In this document: positions 27,622 through 36,808 of the stretch, in pieces
Layout of the letters: each line of letters starts with the position of its first letter
How positions within the stretch are numbered: the first letter of the stretch is position 1
NCBI RefSeq assembly: GCF_032477075.1
Contig: NZ_JAWDXO010000011.1
Span: 19,580-83,579, forward strand
Direction: 5' to 3'
DNA: 64,000 nucleotides
From: Fusobacterium sp.
GTDB taxonomy: Bacteria; Fusobacteriota; Fusobacteriia; Fusobacteriales; Fusobacteriaceae
Program-made: the position numbers and the translations under genes
Notes under the pieces: generated by a model
The model's input: only the letters and a program-made list of their open reading frames with translations
Database searches by the model: none
Told to the model about the DNA's origin: nothing

Positions 27622-28992
27622 ATGAGCAATCTGACTTCAACAAAAGAACTAAAAAGAACGCTTGGATTTTGGGATTTGATGGGAGCATCTGTGGGGCAGA
27701 TAATAGGAGCAGGAATAATGTCTTTGACTGGGGTAGCAATAGGAATGACTGGAAGATCAGCACCTTTGGCATTTGTACTATCAGCAGTTATGGTACTTAT
27801 TTCATGGTATCCTTTAACTCTTATCAACACTACTGCAAGATTTAGAGGTGGACAGTACTCAATAATCGGTTCACTTCTTGGAGAAAAATATACTGGGGCC
27901 TACATAATAATATTTATTTTAACAAATATATCATTATCAATGTATTGTTTATCATTTGCAGATTATGCATTACCATTCCTGCCATTTCTACCAAGAAAAC
28001 TTTTAGCTGTTGGTATTTTAGTAATATTGTATGGATTAAATTTTTTAGGAATAGATAAATTTGCTAAATTTCAAAATATTATAGTTGTTTCCTTGGTAGT
28101 TGCACTTACTACATTTACAGTTTATGGATTTGGAAAAATAGATCCTAATTATATGGACCCTGCAAGTTTTATGACAGGTGGATGGCTAGGACTTCTTAGA
28201 GCTACAGCACAATTAACTTTTGCAACAGGTGGTGCACAAGTAATAGCAAATCTATCTGGAGAGGCTAAGAATCCAACTAGAGATATTCCTAGAGTTATGG
28301 TAACATCTACTCTTGCAGTTGCTGTTCTTTATGGATTTATGGCAACAGTAGCAGCTGGGGTATTTCCAGTATCTCATGTGGCTAATGAGCCTCTTACTCA
28401 CGTAGCTAAAGAAATACTTCCAAAACAACTTTATGTATTCTTTATTGTAGGTGGAGCATGGGCAGCTCTTATTTCAACTTTAAATTCACAGCTTGCTTCT
28501 GCAACAAAACCGTTGATGCAAGCAGCAAATGATGGGTGGATTCCAGCAAAGCTTGCAACATTGCATAGAAATTATAAAACACCAATGTATCTATTAACAA
28601 TATTCTTTTTTGTAGGATTATTGCCAATAGTTTTCAATTTAAATATAAGTATAATATCGAAGATAGTAACAACTGTACAAAGTGTTACAAATTCTATGAT
28701 AGCTCTTTGTTTATTGAGTGTAGCTAAAAAACTACCTAAACAATGGGAAAATTCTCCATTACATATAAAAGAAGGTGCTGTAAAAGCTTTGGTTACAGCA
28801 GCAGTAATGATATTTATATTACAAGCTATATTGCTTGGAACAAGCTTATCAATACCACTGCTTATAGGAAATGGATGTGTTATAGTTTTTGCTTTTACAT
28901 ATGCTAATCTAAGATATAAAAGTGGAAAAATAAAATGTGATATAAGTTATGAAACTGAAGAAGAAAAAGAGAAGGAAAAAAATGAAGAATAA
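27622..28992 (+). CDS. APC family amino acid permease
   Basis: Inner-membrane amino acid transporter of 456 residues with about 12 TM segments. The first helix has GASVGQIIGAGIMSLTGVAIG, the conserved unwound substrate-binding Gly motif of APC carriers. TM6 region FATGGAQVIANLSGEAKNP matches the second unwound segment. A charged tail (YETEEEKEKEKNEE) ends the protein. GGAGGT precedes the ATG. Placement beside a C-S lyase suggests a sulfur amino acid or related substrate, but this is inference. Confidence 0.88.
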   Translation: MSNLTSTKELKRTLGFWDLMGASVGQIIGAGIMSLTGVAIGMTGRSAPLAFVLSAVMVLISWYPLTLINTTARFRGGQYSIIGSLLGEKYTGAYIIIFILTNISLSMYCLSFADYALPFLPFLPRKLLAVGILVILYGLNFLGIDKFAKFQNIIVVSLVVALTTFTVYGFGKIDPNYMDPASFMTGGWLGLLRATAQLTFATGGAQVIANLSGEAKNPTRDIPRVMVTSTLAVAVLYGFMATVAAGVFPVSHVANEPLTHVAKEILPKQLYVFFIVGGAWAALISTLNSQLASATKPLMQAANDGWIPAKLATLHRNYKTPMYLLTIFFFVGLLPIVFNLNISIISKIVTTVQSVTNSMIALCLLSVAKKLPKQWENSPLHIKEGAVKALVTAAVMIFILQAILLGTSLSIPLLIGNGCVIVFAFTYANLRYKSGKIKCDISYETEEEKEKEKNEE

Positions 28993-29024
28993 AAATATAA
29001 AATGATTCAATGTGGAGTGATACT

Positions 29025-29579
29025 ATGATAGTAAGAAAAAATGAATTTCTTGAAAATTTTACATATGATACAGCATATGAGATAAGAAAGGATTATTTTA
29101 AAAGTAAAGGAAATAAAATAGGAGTATTAGCTTTTTTGAGATATTATGGCTGTACAATATGCCAATTAGATATCATGGAATTTAATAAATTATATGAAAA
29201 ATTTGAAGAAATGGGAGCTGATGTCAAGATAGTATTACAGTCTACACCTAAGATTGTAAAAGAAGCTGATGAAAAAATAAAGTTAAAATTTGAAATAATA
29301 TGTGATCCTAAACAGGAATTATATGAAAAGTTTGAAATAAAAGGAGCAGAGTCTTTAGAGGCTCTGAAATCAGGAAAGATAATAGAAAAAGTTTCAGAAG
29401 CAAAAAAATTAGGATTATCACATGGTGAGTATGAAGGAAATGAGCTTCAGCTTCCAGCAGTATTCATTATAGATGAAAATAATAAAGTGTTATATTCACA
29501 TTATGCAGAAGATGGAGCCGATATTCCTAGAGCAAAGGAAGTATTAGATATAATATATGAGTATATTAGTAAAAAATAA
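29025..29579 (+). CDS. peroxiredoxin-like (AhpC/TSA) family protein
   Basis: Thioredoxin-fold protein of 184 residues. The redox motif RYYGCTICQLD (C43, C46) corresponds to the CxxC-type motif of the peroxiredoxin-like AhpC/TSA_2 group. Later parts show EIICDPKQELYEKFEIKGA and AVFIIDENNKVLYSHYAE, the usual sheet elements. ATG 29025 with GTGGAG at 29012-29017 is preferred over the ATG at 29010, which overlaps that site. It follows the permease closely and may protect against thiol/H2S-linked redox stress (inference). Confidence 0.8.
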   Translation: MIVRKNEFLENFTYDTAYEIRKDYFKSKGNKIGVLAFLRYYGCTICQLDIMEFNKLYEKFEEMGADVKIVLQSTPKIVKEADEKIKLKFEIICDPKQELYEKFEIKGAESLEALKSGKIIEKVSEAKKLGLSHGEYEGNELQLPAVFIIDENNKVLYSHYAEDGADIPRAKEVLDIIYEYISKK

Positions 29580-29608
29580 TAGAGCCTCCAAGTCATAATA
29601 TCCTAAAA

Positions 29609-29640
29609 AACAGGCCTGAAATATTTCAGGTCTGTTTTTC
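29609..29640. terminator. bidirectional terminator between the peroxiredoxin-like gene and marR
   Basis: CAGGCCTGAA (29611-29620) pairs with TTCAGGTCTG (29625-29634) with one G/T wobble and a 4-nt loop. Plus-strand transcripts end in TTTTTC and minus-strand transcripts end in TTTTTTAGG, so it serves both convergent genes. Confidence 0.88.
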
Positions 29641-29647
29641 ATATAAA

Positions 29648-30205
29648 TTATTCCTTTTTTTCTCTTTTTTCTTCTCCCTCTAATAAAATAGAGGTATATT
29701 CTTCAAGAATATTATCAAAAGTAATCAAATCATCAACAGAAAATTTTTCTAAAAGTGATTTGTTAGTTTTTACTATATCAATGTTATCATATCTTTTATG
29801 AGCAAGAGCAAAATCTTTGGCTTTATCATAAGGATAGAGATAAAAGAATTTAGCATCATCTTTAGAATTTACTCTATAAATATATTCTTTTTTTAGTAAA
29901 CTCTTTATAGTTTGAGATATGGCACTTCTAGTTTTTTTCCATTTTTTTGATAACTCAGTAACTGTAATTCCTTCATAATCAACTATATCTGTAAGTATAT
30001 GAGCTTCTGTCATGGAAAGTTCTTCTCCAGTACCATAATCTCTTTTTTCATTCATATAATTTGTATAGGCAATAACAAAATTATATAATATTTCTGACTT
30101 TTTATTTAGAGATTTAAATCTTCTGTTTACTATCTCTTCACTTTCATCCATGCTGACCCATTTATCAATGATTTCATCATAATATAAGTTCTTATGATTT
30201 TCCAA
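29648..30205 (-). CDS. MarR family transcriptional regulator
   Basis: Winged-helix DNA-binding protein of 185 residues. The core is LSMTEAHILTDIVDYEGITVTELSKKWKKT (helix-turn-helix about residues 64-95), followed by RSAISQTIKSLLKKEYIYRV and a wing with KDDAKFFYLY. An unusual N-terminal extension of about 40 residues precedes the first dimerisation helix. The start is TTG with GGAGG 6 nt upstream. It converges on the permease/peroxiredoxin operon and has a palindrome over its own start site, which suggests autoregulation. The ligand is unknown. Confidence 0.88.
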   Translation of the reverse strand: MENHKNLYYDEIIDKWVSMDESEEIVNRRFKSLNKKSEILYNFVIAYTNYMNEKRDYGTGEELSMTEAHILTDIVDYEGITVTELSKKWKKTRSAISQTIKSLLKKEYIYRVNSKDDAKFFYLYPYDKAKDFALAHKRYDNIDIVKTNKSLLEKFSVDDLITFDNILEEYTSILLEGEEKREKKE

Positions 30206-30218
30206 ATCTGAACCTCCA

Positions 30219-30248
30219 ATACATATAATTTCTTATGTATATATTATA
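30219..30248 (-). promoter_or_regulatory. marR promoter with overlapping palindrome
   Basis: On the minus strand an extended -10 TGATATAAT (TATAAT at 30248-30243) is followed at the expected start site by an inverted repeat, ATACATA-N8-TATGTAT (30219-30240). The layout fits autorepression by MarR. Confidence 0.55.
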
Positions 30249-30370
30249 TCACAGCATTATTTATATTCAAATTCTATTTAAAAGATAAACTATACCTAAA
30301 ATATTCATATTTTTTAGGAATATATTATTTTTATTATATTTATATTTAAATATTTTTAGCAAAAAAGTCT

Positions 30371-31723
30371 TTAAAAGAAAATACTTTTTAATTTGTATAG
30401 GAAAATTGTAACTGCAAGAAGGTCAGCACTTCCTCCTGGACTTATTCTTTCTTTTATGTAAGTTTTTTCCATATTTTCAGCAGTTTGTCTCCCTAATTCA
30501 CTATAGATTCCTCCAGCAGCAAAAAATTCCTCAGCCTCTCTTTTTACTCGACGAAGCATATGGATATCATGCCTGTGAACAATAGTACTGTCCATTACTT
30601 TTCCTATAAGGAAAATAAGTGTTTGAAGAAAGGCAAGATTGATATCACTATTTTTTTTCAATGAATCTTCCAGAATATTAAGGGAACCATTAAAAATTAT
30701 ATCAAGTCCTTCTCTGACTTCACCTCTTACTCCAGTAAAACCATAATTTTTGTATAATTTTTCTCCATGAGTAAGGTCAGTTTTATTTTTTATATTTTCA
30801 AAATCTTTTAATATATCTTTACACATATTTTTTATCATAGGTTGAATATCATTAAAAGAAGCTCCTTCATATAATACTCTTGCTGTGGTTACTACTACTA
30901 TTCCAAGGAGAAAAATCATTCCTTTGTGAGTATTTATATTTTCAGTAGCTTCAAACATTATTTTTTCAGTTTCTATTCCTATTTTTCTTGTTCTAAGGAA
31001 AGCTTTTTCAAGTGTAAGATAAGAGTATGAAATTCTTGCCATCTTTTCAAATCCTTCTTTAATAGCAAAGGAACTTTTTAAAAAAGTAAAAAAATCCATA
31101 TCATCATGTGATCCCTGTGTAAGAGGAGAAACTAAACCAAAAGATGGAGCAGTAGCAGCTTCAAATATCATAGCTTCAACAGCAATATCTCCAAGTTTCT
31201 TTATTGTTTTTTCTTTTTTTATAACATAATTATTATATTCTATATACTTTTTCATAAGAACATTTTTTATTTCTTGATGGGAATGTTTCATTGATCTTCC
31301 ACATATAAAAGCAATGTCGTCACATATGAGGCACTTTCTCTTCTTATACCCAAACTGACTCCTTGAAAGCCCATTTCCATCTATATCATAAACATCTATA
31401 TCCAAACATCTTCCTAAAATATGATTTTCCTCAAAATAAATGGTAGATTCTTTTATATTTTCAGCTTTTTCATCTATTATAAAAAGATATATTTTCCCTT
31501 CAAGGTTTTTTAAAATTTCTTTATATACTATTTTTTCTGAAAAGTATTCTTCCATTTCTTCAGCAGCTATATCAACTATACTCAAAGATAGAGGTTCAAG
31601 TTTATTTTCACCTGGGTAATTAGTTCTTACAGCAACAAGAGGAAGAGAATATTTTTTAATAAGTGAGTTTTGAAGTTCAACTCTTTTTTCTCTAAGTTCT
31701 AAAAAGTTATTTAAGTCAAACAT
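30371..31723 (-). CDS. citXG: CitX-CitG fusion: citrate lyase prosthetic-group synthesis and transfer
   Basis: Bifunctional enzyme of 450 residues that makes 2'-(5''-triphosphoribosyl)-3'-dephospho-CoA (CitG) and attaches it to the citrate lyase acyl carrier subunit (CitX). The CitX half (about 1-165) has VAVRTNYPGENK, GRCLDIDVYD and RKCLICDDIAFICGRSMKHS. The CitG half has VEAMIFEAATAPSFGLVSPL, GSHDDMDFFTF and the end motif SPGGSADLLAVTIFL. It starts 4 nt after the citC stop and has no clear ribosome-binding site, so translation is probably coupled to citC. No citD, citE or citF is present in the window. Confidence 0.92.
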   Translation of the reverse strand: MFDLNNFLELREKRVELQNSLIKKYSLPLVAVRTNYPGENKLEPLSLSIVDIAAEEMEEYFSEKIVYKEILKNLEGKIYLFIIDEKAENIKESTIYFEENHILGRCLDIDVYDIDGNGLSRSQFGYKKRKCLICDDIAFICGRSMKHSHQEIKNVLMKKYIEYNNYVIKKEKTIKKLGDIAVEAMIFEAATAPSFGLVSPLTQGSHDDMDFFTFLKSSFAIKEGFEKMARISYSYLTLEKAFLRTRKIGIETEKIMFEATENINTHKGMIFLLGIVVVTTARVLYEGASFNDIQPMIKNMCKDILKDFENIKNKTDLTHGEKLYKNYGFTGVRGEVREGLDIIFNGSLNILEDSLKKNSDINLAFLQTLIFLIGKVMDSTIVHRHDIHMLRRVKREAEEFFAAGGIYSELGRQTAENMEKTYIKERISPGGSADLLAVTIFLYKLKSIFF

Positions 31724-31727
31724 TAAA

Positions 31728-32762
31728 TTAATGAGGAGAGTTGCTGTTTTTAAGCTTCTCTTCTATCTCCTTTCCTTCTGGGCTTATTAAAAAATTGAAA
31801 GTTGTAGAAGGAACGAATTCTTTTAGTTCTTCAATTTTTCCTTCTTTAAGCTTTTCTCTAACAATAGAGGCACTAATAGCTGTATGATGAAGTTCTTTTC
31901 TAGGCACAAGAATAACTTCCATTCCATATTTTGGAAGTATTTTCATTAAAGCATCATTATATTTTTTAGTTACAGGACAATAAGGCTCTTCACCTATATA
32001 TCTTTTACTTATACCAAGTTTTTCTCCAAATTGCTTTCCAGCTATAGTAGCATCTAATTTTGTATATTCCATAAGAGAATCATCTTCTTTACGTAAAAAA
32101 TAGTTGGGAAAAGTAGCTGAAGAAATTATGTATTCAGTTCCAGGAATTACTTTTACATTAGGAAGATGAGCAGTTCCTTTTTTTACAAGCTCATATCTTA
32201 TTATAAAAGGAAAAATAGATTTATCTTCTTGAACTACAAATATAAGAACCTCTTCATTTTCAGAAGCAGCTTTTTCTATAAGAAACTGATGCCCATAAGT
32301 AAAAGGATTGCAGTTCATAACAAGCATTGCTTTTTGGGTTTCTTTTTTTATCTTAAAATCTTTTTTTATCTTATTTATAGTTTTATCAATACTATTGATG
32401 CCCATTTCCATAAGAATAACCTTATCGGTATGAGCAACCTCTTTATAGCCTATTCCTAGAAATATATCCTGATTAACTGTTTTAGTAAATACCATGCTGT
32501 GCAGATATCCCTGATCGAACATTTTATTTGTAATATTTGTAAGAATAGAACCTGATATCCCTTCACCTTGATGATTTTTATCAATAGCAAAACATTTTAT
32601 AATGTTTTTTCCTTTAGAAGCAGTAGCTATGATTTTCTCATTTTCTCTTATGACAACAGTATAATCAATATTTTCGTCATATTTAAGGTCAAAACCAGCT
32701 AGAAAATCTACAACTTCTTTTTTTTCAAAAGGGTTGTTTAAATTAACTTTTTCAATATTCAT
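31728..32762 (-). CDS. citC: citrate (pro-3S)-lyase ligase
   Basis: Acetylates the prosthetic group of citrate lyase, activating the enzyme. The N-terminal GNAT-like domain (about 1-130: FAIDKNHQGEGISGSILTNI) is followed by a nucleotidyltransferase domain with VMNCNPFTYGHQFLIEKA, the HxGH-type motif, and HHTAISASIVREKL near the end. At 344 residues it is full length. AGGAGAG precedes the ATG. It forms a minus-strand operon with citXG and follows the lipoprotein gene by 29 nt. Confidence 0.94.
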   Translation of the reverse strand: MNIEKVNLNNPFEKKEVVDFLAGFDLKYDENIDYTVVIRENEKIIATASKGKNIIKCFAIDKNHQGEGISGSILTNITNKMFDQGYLHSMVFTKTVNQDIFLGIGYKEVAHTDKVILMEMGINSIDKTINKIKKDFKIKKETQKAMLVMNCNPFTYGHQFLIEKAASENEEVLIFVVQEDKSIFPFIIRYELVKKGTAHLPNVKVIPGTEYIISSATFPNYFLRKEDDSLMEYTKLDATIAGKQFGEKLGISKRYIGEEPYCPVTKKYNDALMKILPKYGMEVILVPRKELHHTAISASIVREKLKEGKIEELKEFVPSTTFNFLISPEGKEIEEKLKNSNSPH

Positions 32763-32791
32763 AGTATTTCTCTCCTGATATAATTTTAAAA

Positions 32792-33340
32792 TTATTCTTC
32801 ATCAGATAATTTCTCTTTTGTATTCAGAAGTCTTCCTGAGATATCTTCTAAGAATGTTGAGAATACATTTTTTGATTGAGTAGTTACATCATCTCTTTCT
32901 ATAACAAAAAGAGAATAAACTTTTTTGTTGTTTTCCCAAGCTCCCTTTTGAGAAGCATTTTTAAGAATAAGTTCAGAAGCATATTCAGTAAGATCAGGTA
33001 AAACTGGAGCAGCTAACCCTTTTGAATATGAATCCATATTGAGCATAAAAGAGTTAAAATTAATAGCCACTTCTTTTTTTATTTTTCCTTTCAGCAGATC
33101 TTTAGCATTTTTGTTAGCTTTTGATTGAGCAATAATAGCACCACTTGTTTCTATTTCTGCTGATCCAAGAGCAAATAATTCCTGTTCAGGATTTACTCTA
33201 TTAGCCATTTGTTCCTGTAATTCTAAAGGAACTGCATTAGATTTATTAGGAATGACATTGGATAATGCACTATCTAAGCTGCTGCACCCAGTTGTTAAAA
33301 TAATAAGAAACAAAAGTAGCATAAAATTTATTTTTTTCAT
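32792..33340 (-). CDS. LPP20-like lipoprotein
   Basis: Envelope lipoprotein of 182 residues with signal peptide MKKINFMLLLFLIILTTGC and lipobox LTTGC (C19). The mature part has ELFALGSAEI and IAQSKANKNAKDLLKGKI, characteristic of the LPP20/FlgP family, whose role is poorly known. AGGAGG precedes the start. It is upstream of citC in the same direction, so it may be co-transcribed with the citrate-lyase maturation genes, a pairing without an obvious reason. Confidence 0.75.
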   Translation of the reverse strand: MKKINFMLLLFLIILTTGCSSLDSALSNVIPNKSNAVPLELQEQMANRVNPEQELFALGSAEIETSGAIIAQSKANKNAKDLLKGKIKKEVAINFNSFMLNMDSYSKGLAAPVLPDLTEYASELILKNASQKGAWENNKKVYSLFVIERDDVTTQSKNVFSTFLEDISGRLLNTKEKLSDEE

Positions 33341-33562
33341 AAAAAACCTCCTAGAGAAAAAATAATTTTTAATTTTTAAAAAAATTATTTTTGTAATTTT
33401 TAATTCGAAAATTTCCCTCTATCATTCATTTTTAAGTCGTTAGAAGATTATATATTACTATATATTTTATAATATAAAGAAAGTAAAATCAAATATTTAT
33501 TGAAATAATTCAAAAAATTTTATAAAATTAATTATTAGAGAAAAGTAAACGAGGAGGAAGAA
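33341..33562. promoter_or_regulatory. divergent promoter region, lipoprotein / accD
   Basis: A 222-bp AT-rich spacer between divergent genes. A TATAAT at 33468-33473 faces accD, but its -35 is weak. No clear FapR-like operator was found. It must also hold the leftward promoter of the lipoprotein-citC-citXG operon, which I could not place with confidence. Confidence 0.4.
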
Positions 33563-34453
33563 ATGGGTTTTTTTTCTTTGAATAAAAAGAATTTTTCATT
33601 AAATAAAAGCAGGAAGAAATATGTGACTTTAACAGTTGAAAGCACAGAAGATCAAAAGGATATAAAACATATAGATAATAAGTCAACAGGACTGTGGGTA
33701 AAATGCCCTCAATGCCAAGAAATATTATATAAAGTTGACATAGAAGGAAACTTAAAAAAATGCAGTCATTGTGATTATTACTTTGAGATGACAGCCAGAG
33801 AAAGAATAGCTTTATTAATAGATGAAGGAACTTTTAAAGAGGAAGATTCAGGACTTGAATCTGTAAATCCACTTAATTTTCCAGGTTATGAAGAAAAAAA
33901 TAGAAAAGCTAGAAATGAATGTGATATGAGAGAAGGGGTTATTTCAGGAATAGGAGATATCAATGGAATAAAAGTGAGCATTGCAGCTATGGATTTTAAA
34001 TTCATGGGTGGAAGTATGGGTTCTGTAGTTGGAGAAAAAATTACAAGAGCTATGGAAAGAGGACTTCAGGAAAGAGTTCCAGTCATTGTTGTTGCTACTT
34101 CTGGTGGGGCAAGAATGCATGAGGGTATATTGTCTTTGATGCAGATGGCAAAAACTTCAGCAGCAGCAGAAAAGTTAAGAATGGAGGGAATACCTTTTAT
34201 AGCTGTTCCTGTAAACCCTACTACTGGAGGAGTAACAGCTTCTTTTGCTATGCTTGGAGATATAATAGTAAGTGAACCTAAGGCTACGATTGGATTTGCA
34301 GGAAAAAGAGTTATAGAGCAAACTATTAAACAAAAACTTCCTGATGAATTCCAGACAAGTGAATTTTTACAAGAAAGCGGAATGGTTGATGTAATAACTA
34401 AAAGGGAAGACATGAAAAATACATTACATACTATTCTAAGTAATTTAATATAA
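33563..34453 (+). CDS. accD: acetyl-CoA carboxylase carboxyltransferase subunit beta
   Basis: Half of the carboxyltransferase that makes malonyl-CoA for fatty acid synthesis. A zinc ribbon (C48, C51, C67, C70) follows an N-terminal extension of about 40 residues rich in Lys/Asn. The crotonase-fold core has MDFKFMGGSMGSVVGEKI, ATSGGARMHEGILSLMQM and NPTTGGVTASFAMLGD. Total 296 residues. GAGGAGG precedes the ATG. accA follows after 19 nt; accB and accC are not in the window. Confidence 0.96.
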   Translation: MGFFSLNKKNFSLNKSRKKYVTLTVESTEDQKDIKHIDNKSTGLWVKCPQCQEILYKVDIEGNLKKCSHCDYYFEMTARERIALLIDEGTFKEEDSGLESVNPLNFPGYEEKNRKARNECDMREGVISGIGDINGIKVSIAAMDFKFMGGSMGSVVGEKITRAMERGLQERVPVIVVATSGGARMHEGILSLMQMAKTSAAAEKLRMEGIPFIAVPVNPTTGGVTASFAMLGDIIVSEPKATIGFAGKRVIEQTIKQKLPDEFQTSEFLQESGMVDVITKREDMKNTLHTILSNLI

Positions 34454-34472
34454 ACTTAGGTAGGAGGAAAAA

Positions 34473-35423
34473 ATGGAATTTGAAAAAGAAATAATGGAAA
34501 TTGAGAAAAAAATAGAGGAATTACAAAAGTTTTCCGAAGAAAAAGGTATAGATTTATCTGATGAAATAGAGAAATTCAAGAAAGCAAGAGATGAAAAACT
34601 AAGAACAATATATAAGAACCTAAGTTCATGGGATAAAGTCTTTGTTGCAAGACATCCAGAAAGACCATATACACTGGATTATATAGAAAATATTACTACT
34701 GATTTTCTAGAACTTCATGGAGATAGATTATTCAAAGATGATCATGCAATAGTTGGAGGTTTTTGTAAAATTGATGGTAAAAAAGTATTAGTTGTTGGAC
34801 ATCAAAAGGGAAGAACTACTGATGAGAAGATATATAGAAATTTTGGAATGGCTAATCCTGAAGGTTATAGAAAAGCGTTAAGACTTTTTAAAATGGCTGA
34901 AAGATTTTCAATTCCTATTTTAACTTTTATAGATACTCCAGGAGCATATCCAGGATTGGAAGCTGAAGAACATGGGCAAGGAGAAGCTATTGCCAGAAAT
35001 CTTATGGAAATGAGTGGACTTAAAGTTCCAGTTATCTCTGTAGTCATTGGAGAAGGTGGAAGTGGAGGAGCACTTGGACTGGGAGTTTCTGATAGAATAT
35101 TTATGTTGGAAAATTCAATATATTCAGTTATTTCACCAGAAGGATGTGCAGCAATATTATATAAAGACGCTTCAAGGGCCGAAGAAGCAGCAGAAAGTTT
35201 AAAAATATCTGCTCAAAGTTTATTCAGACTTGGAGTTATTGATGGTATTATAGAAGAACCTTTAGGAGGAGCTCACAGAGATCATAAATGTATAGCTCTT
35301 AACCTAAAAAATATCATTTTATCATCATTTTCTGAATTAGAAAAAATATCAGTGGAAGAACTAGTAGAAAATAGATATAATAAGTTTAGAAAGATGGGTT
35401 CTTTTATTGGGACTGAGATTTAA
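34473..35423 (+). CDS. accA: acetyl-CoA carboxylase carboxyltransferase subunit alpha
   Basis: Partner of AccD. It starts with a coiled-coil helix pair (about 1-45), then ARHPERPYTLDYIENI, ELHGDRLFKDDHAIVGGF, FIDTPGAYPGLEAEEHGQGE and IGEGGSGGALGLGV, all hallmark AccA motifs. At 316 residues it is full length. It is coupled to accD upstream and its stop lies just before the pfkA ribosome-binding site. Confidence 0.96.
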   Translation: MEFEKEIMEIEKKIEELQKFSEEKGIDLSDEIEKFKKARDEKLRTIYKNLSSWDKVFVARHPERPYTLDYIENITTDFLELHGDRLFKDDHAIVGGFCKIDGKKVLVVGHQKGRTTDEKIYRNFGMANPEGYRKALRLFKMAERFSIPILTFIDTPGAYPGLEAEEHGQGEAIARNLMEMSGLKVPVISVVIGEGGSGGALGLGVSDRIFMLENSIYSVISPEGCAAILYKDASRAEEAAESLKISAQSLFRLGVIDGIIEEPLGGAHRDHKCIALNLKNIILSSFSELEKISVEELVENRYNKFRKMGSFIGTEI

Positions 35424-35439
35424 AGGAGATTGGTATATA

Positions 35440-36405
35440 ATGAAAAAAATAGCAATATTGACAAGTGGTGGAGATTCTCCTGGAATGAATGCTGCTATCA
35501 GATCTGCAGCTAAAATAGCAATGAGTAAAGGAATAAAAGTATATGGGATTCAAAGAGGATATCTAGGAATGCTTAATGATGAAATTTTTCCAATGGATGA
35601 CCGTTTTGTATCTGGAATAATAGACAGAGGAGGAACTCGTTTATTAACAGCAAGATGTCTTGAATTCAAGGATCCTAAATTCAGAGCTATTGCAGCACAT
35701 AATCTTAAAAAAAGAGAGATAGAAGGAATAGTGGTAATTGGAGGAGATGGATCTTATCGTGGAGCTGATGCACTTTCAAAAGAGCATGCAATAAAGGTAG
35801 TAGGGATACCTGGTACAATAGATAATGACATCAAAGGAACTGATTTTACTCTTGGATTTGATACTTGTCTTAATACTATTCTTGATGCTATATCAAAAAT
35901 TAGAGATACAGCTACTTCTCATGAAAGAACTATTCTTGTAGAAGTAATGGGAAGACATGCTGGGGACTTGGCTCTTCAAGCGTGTATTGCTGGTGGAGGA
36001 GATGGAGTTCTTATTCCTGAAATGGATAATCCTATTGAGCTTCTTGCTCTGCAAATAAAAGAAAGAAGAAAGCATGGAAAGCTTCATGATATAGTTTTGG
36101 TTGCTGAAGGTGTTGGAAAAGTACAAGATATAGAGGCAGCTTTAAAAGAGAGAATAACTACAGAAGTAAGAAGTGTAGTACTTGGACATGTCCAAAGAGG
36201 TGGAACACCATCTGGATTTGATAGAATGCTGGCTACAAGAATGGGAGCAAAAGCTATTGAAATTCTTGAAAATAATGAAGGTGGAGTAATGGTAGGACTT
36301 GAAAATAATAGACTTGTCACTCACCCAATATCTTATGCGTGGGATGGAGAAAGAAATTATTCTATAAATGATGACTATGAATTAGCTCTAACTTTAGCAA
36401 AATAA
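35440..36405 (+). CDS. pfkA: ATP-dependent 6-phosphofructokinase
   Basis: Commits fructose-6-phosphate to glycolysis. Motifs: LTSGGDSPGMNAAIR (ATP), VIGGDGSYRGA, GIPGTIDNDIKGTDFTLGF with the catalytic Asp, and VEVMGRHAGDLAL. The 321-residue length is typical for group I PfkA. ATG 35440 is chosen because AAGGAGA at 35423-35429 lies just upstream; an in-frame TTG at 35407 falls inside accA. Confidence 0.96.
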   Translation: MKKIAILTSGGDSPGMNAAIRSAAKIAMSKGIKVYGIQRGYLGMLNDEIFPMDDRFVSGIIDRGGTRLLTARCLEFKDPKFRAIAAHNLKKREIEGIVVIGGDGSYRGADALSKEHAIKVVGIPGTIDNDIKGTDFTLGFDTCLNTILDAISKIRDTATSHERTILVEVMGRHAGDLALQACIAGGGDGVLIPEMDNPIELLALQIKERRKHGKLHDIVLVAEGVGKVQDIEAALKERITTEVRSVVLGHVQRGGTPSGFDRMLATRMGAKAIEILENNEGGVMVGLENNRLVTHPISYAWDGERNYSINDDYELALTLAK

Positions 36406-36415
36406 TTTAATAGTA

Positions 36416-36444
36416 TTGAAAATTTTTTAATATTATTATAAAAT
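36416..36444 (+). promoter_or_regulatory. promoter for the 104-residue coiled-coil protein
   Basis: TTGAAA (36416-36421), 17-bp spacer and TAAAAT (36439-36444) lie 41 bp upstream of the next ATG. Confidence 0.65.
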
Positions 36445-36485
36445 ATATAAGGTAGGATAAAATTCCAATCTTTAGGGAGGAAATT

Positions 36486-36800
36486 ATGGATAGTGTATTA
36501 GAACTTGTGAGAAAAACTAGAAGAAAAAATAAAATAAAGAGAGAAATTGAAGATAATGACAGAAAGATAAGAGATAACAGAAAAAGAGTAGAACTTCTTT
36601 TAAATCTTAAAGAGTATCTCAAACCTGAGATGAGTTATGAAGAGATAATGGACATTGTGGAAAATATGCAGTCTGATTATGAAGATAGAGTAGATGACTA
36701 TATCATAAAAAATGCAGAACTAGGAAAAGAAAGAAGAGATATTAATAAAACTATAAAAGATTTGAAAAAATCTTTTAAAGAAACTGCAACAAATAATTAA
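36486..36800 (+). CDS. hypothetical coiled-coil protein, 104 residues
   Basis: I do not recognise this protein. It is highly charged, with heptad-like Lys/Arg/Glu helices over almost its whole length (KTRRKNKIKREIEDNDRKIR and KERRDINKTIKDLKKS), and no signal peptide or TM segment. GGGAGG precedes the ATG, and it has its own promoter and terminator, which supports a real gene. It stands just upstream of recR. A structural or nucleic-acid-associated role is possible but not shown. Confidence 0.65.
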   Translation: MDSVLELVRKTRRKNKIKREIEDNDRKIRDNRKRVELLLNLKEYLKPEMSYEEIMDIVENMQSDYEDRVDDYIIKNAELGKERRDINKTIKDLKKSFKETATNN

Positions 36801-36808
36801 TTTGAGGG

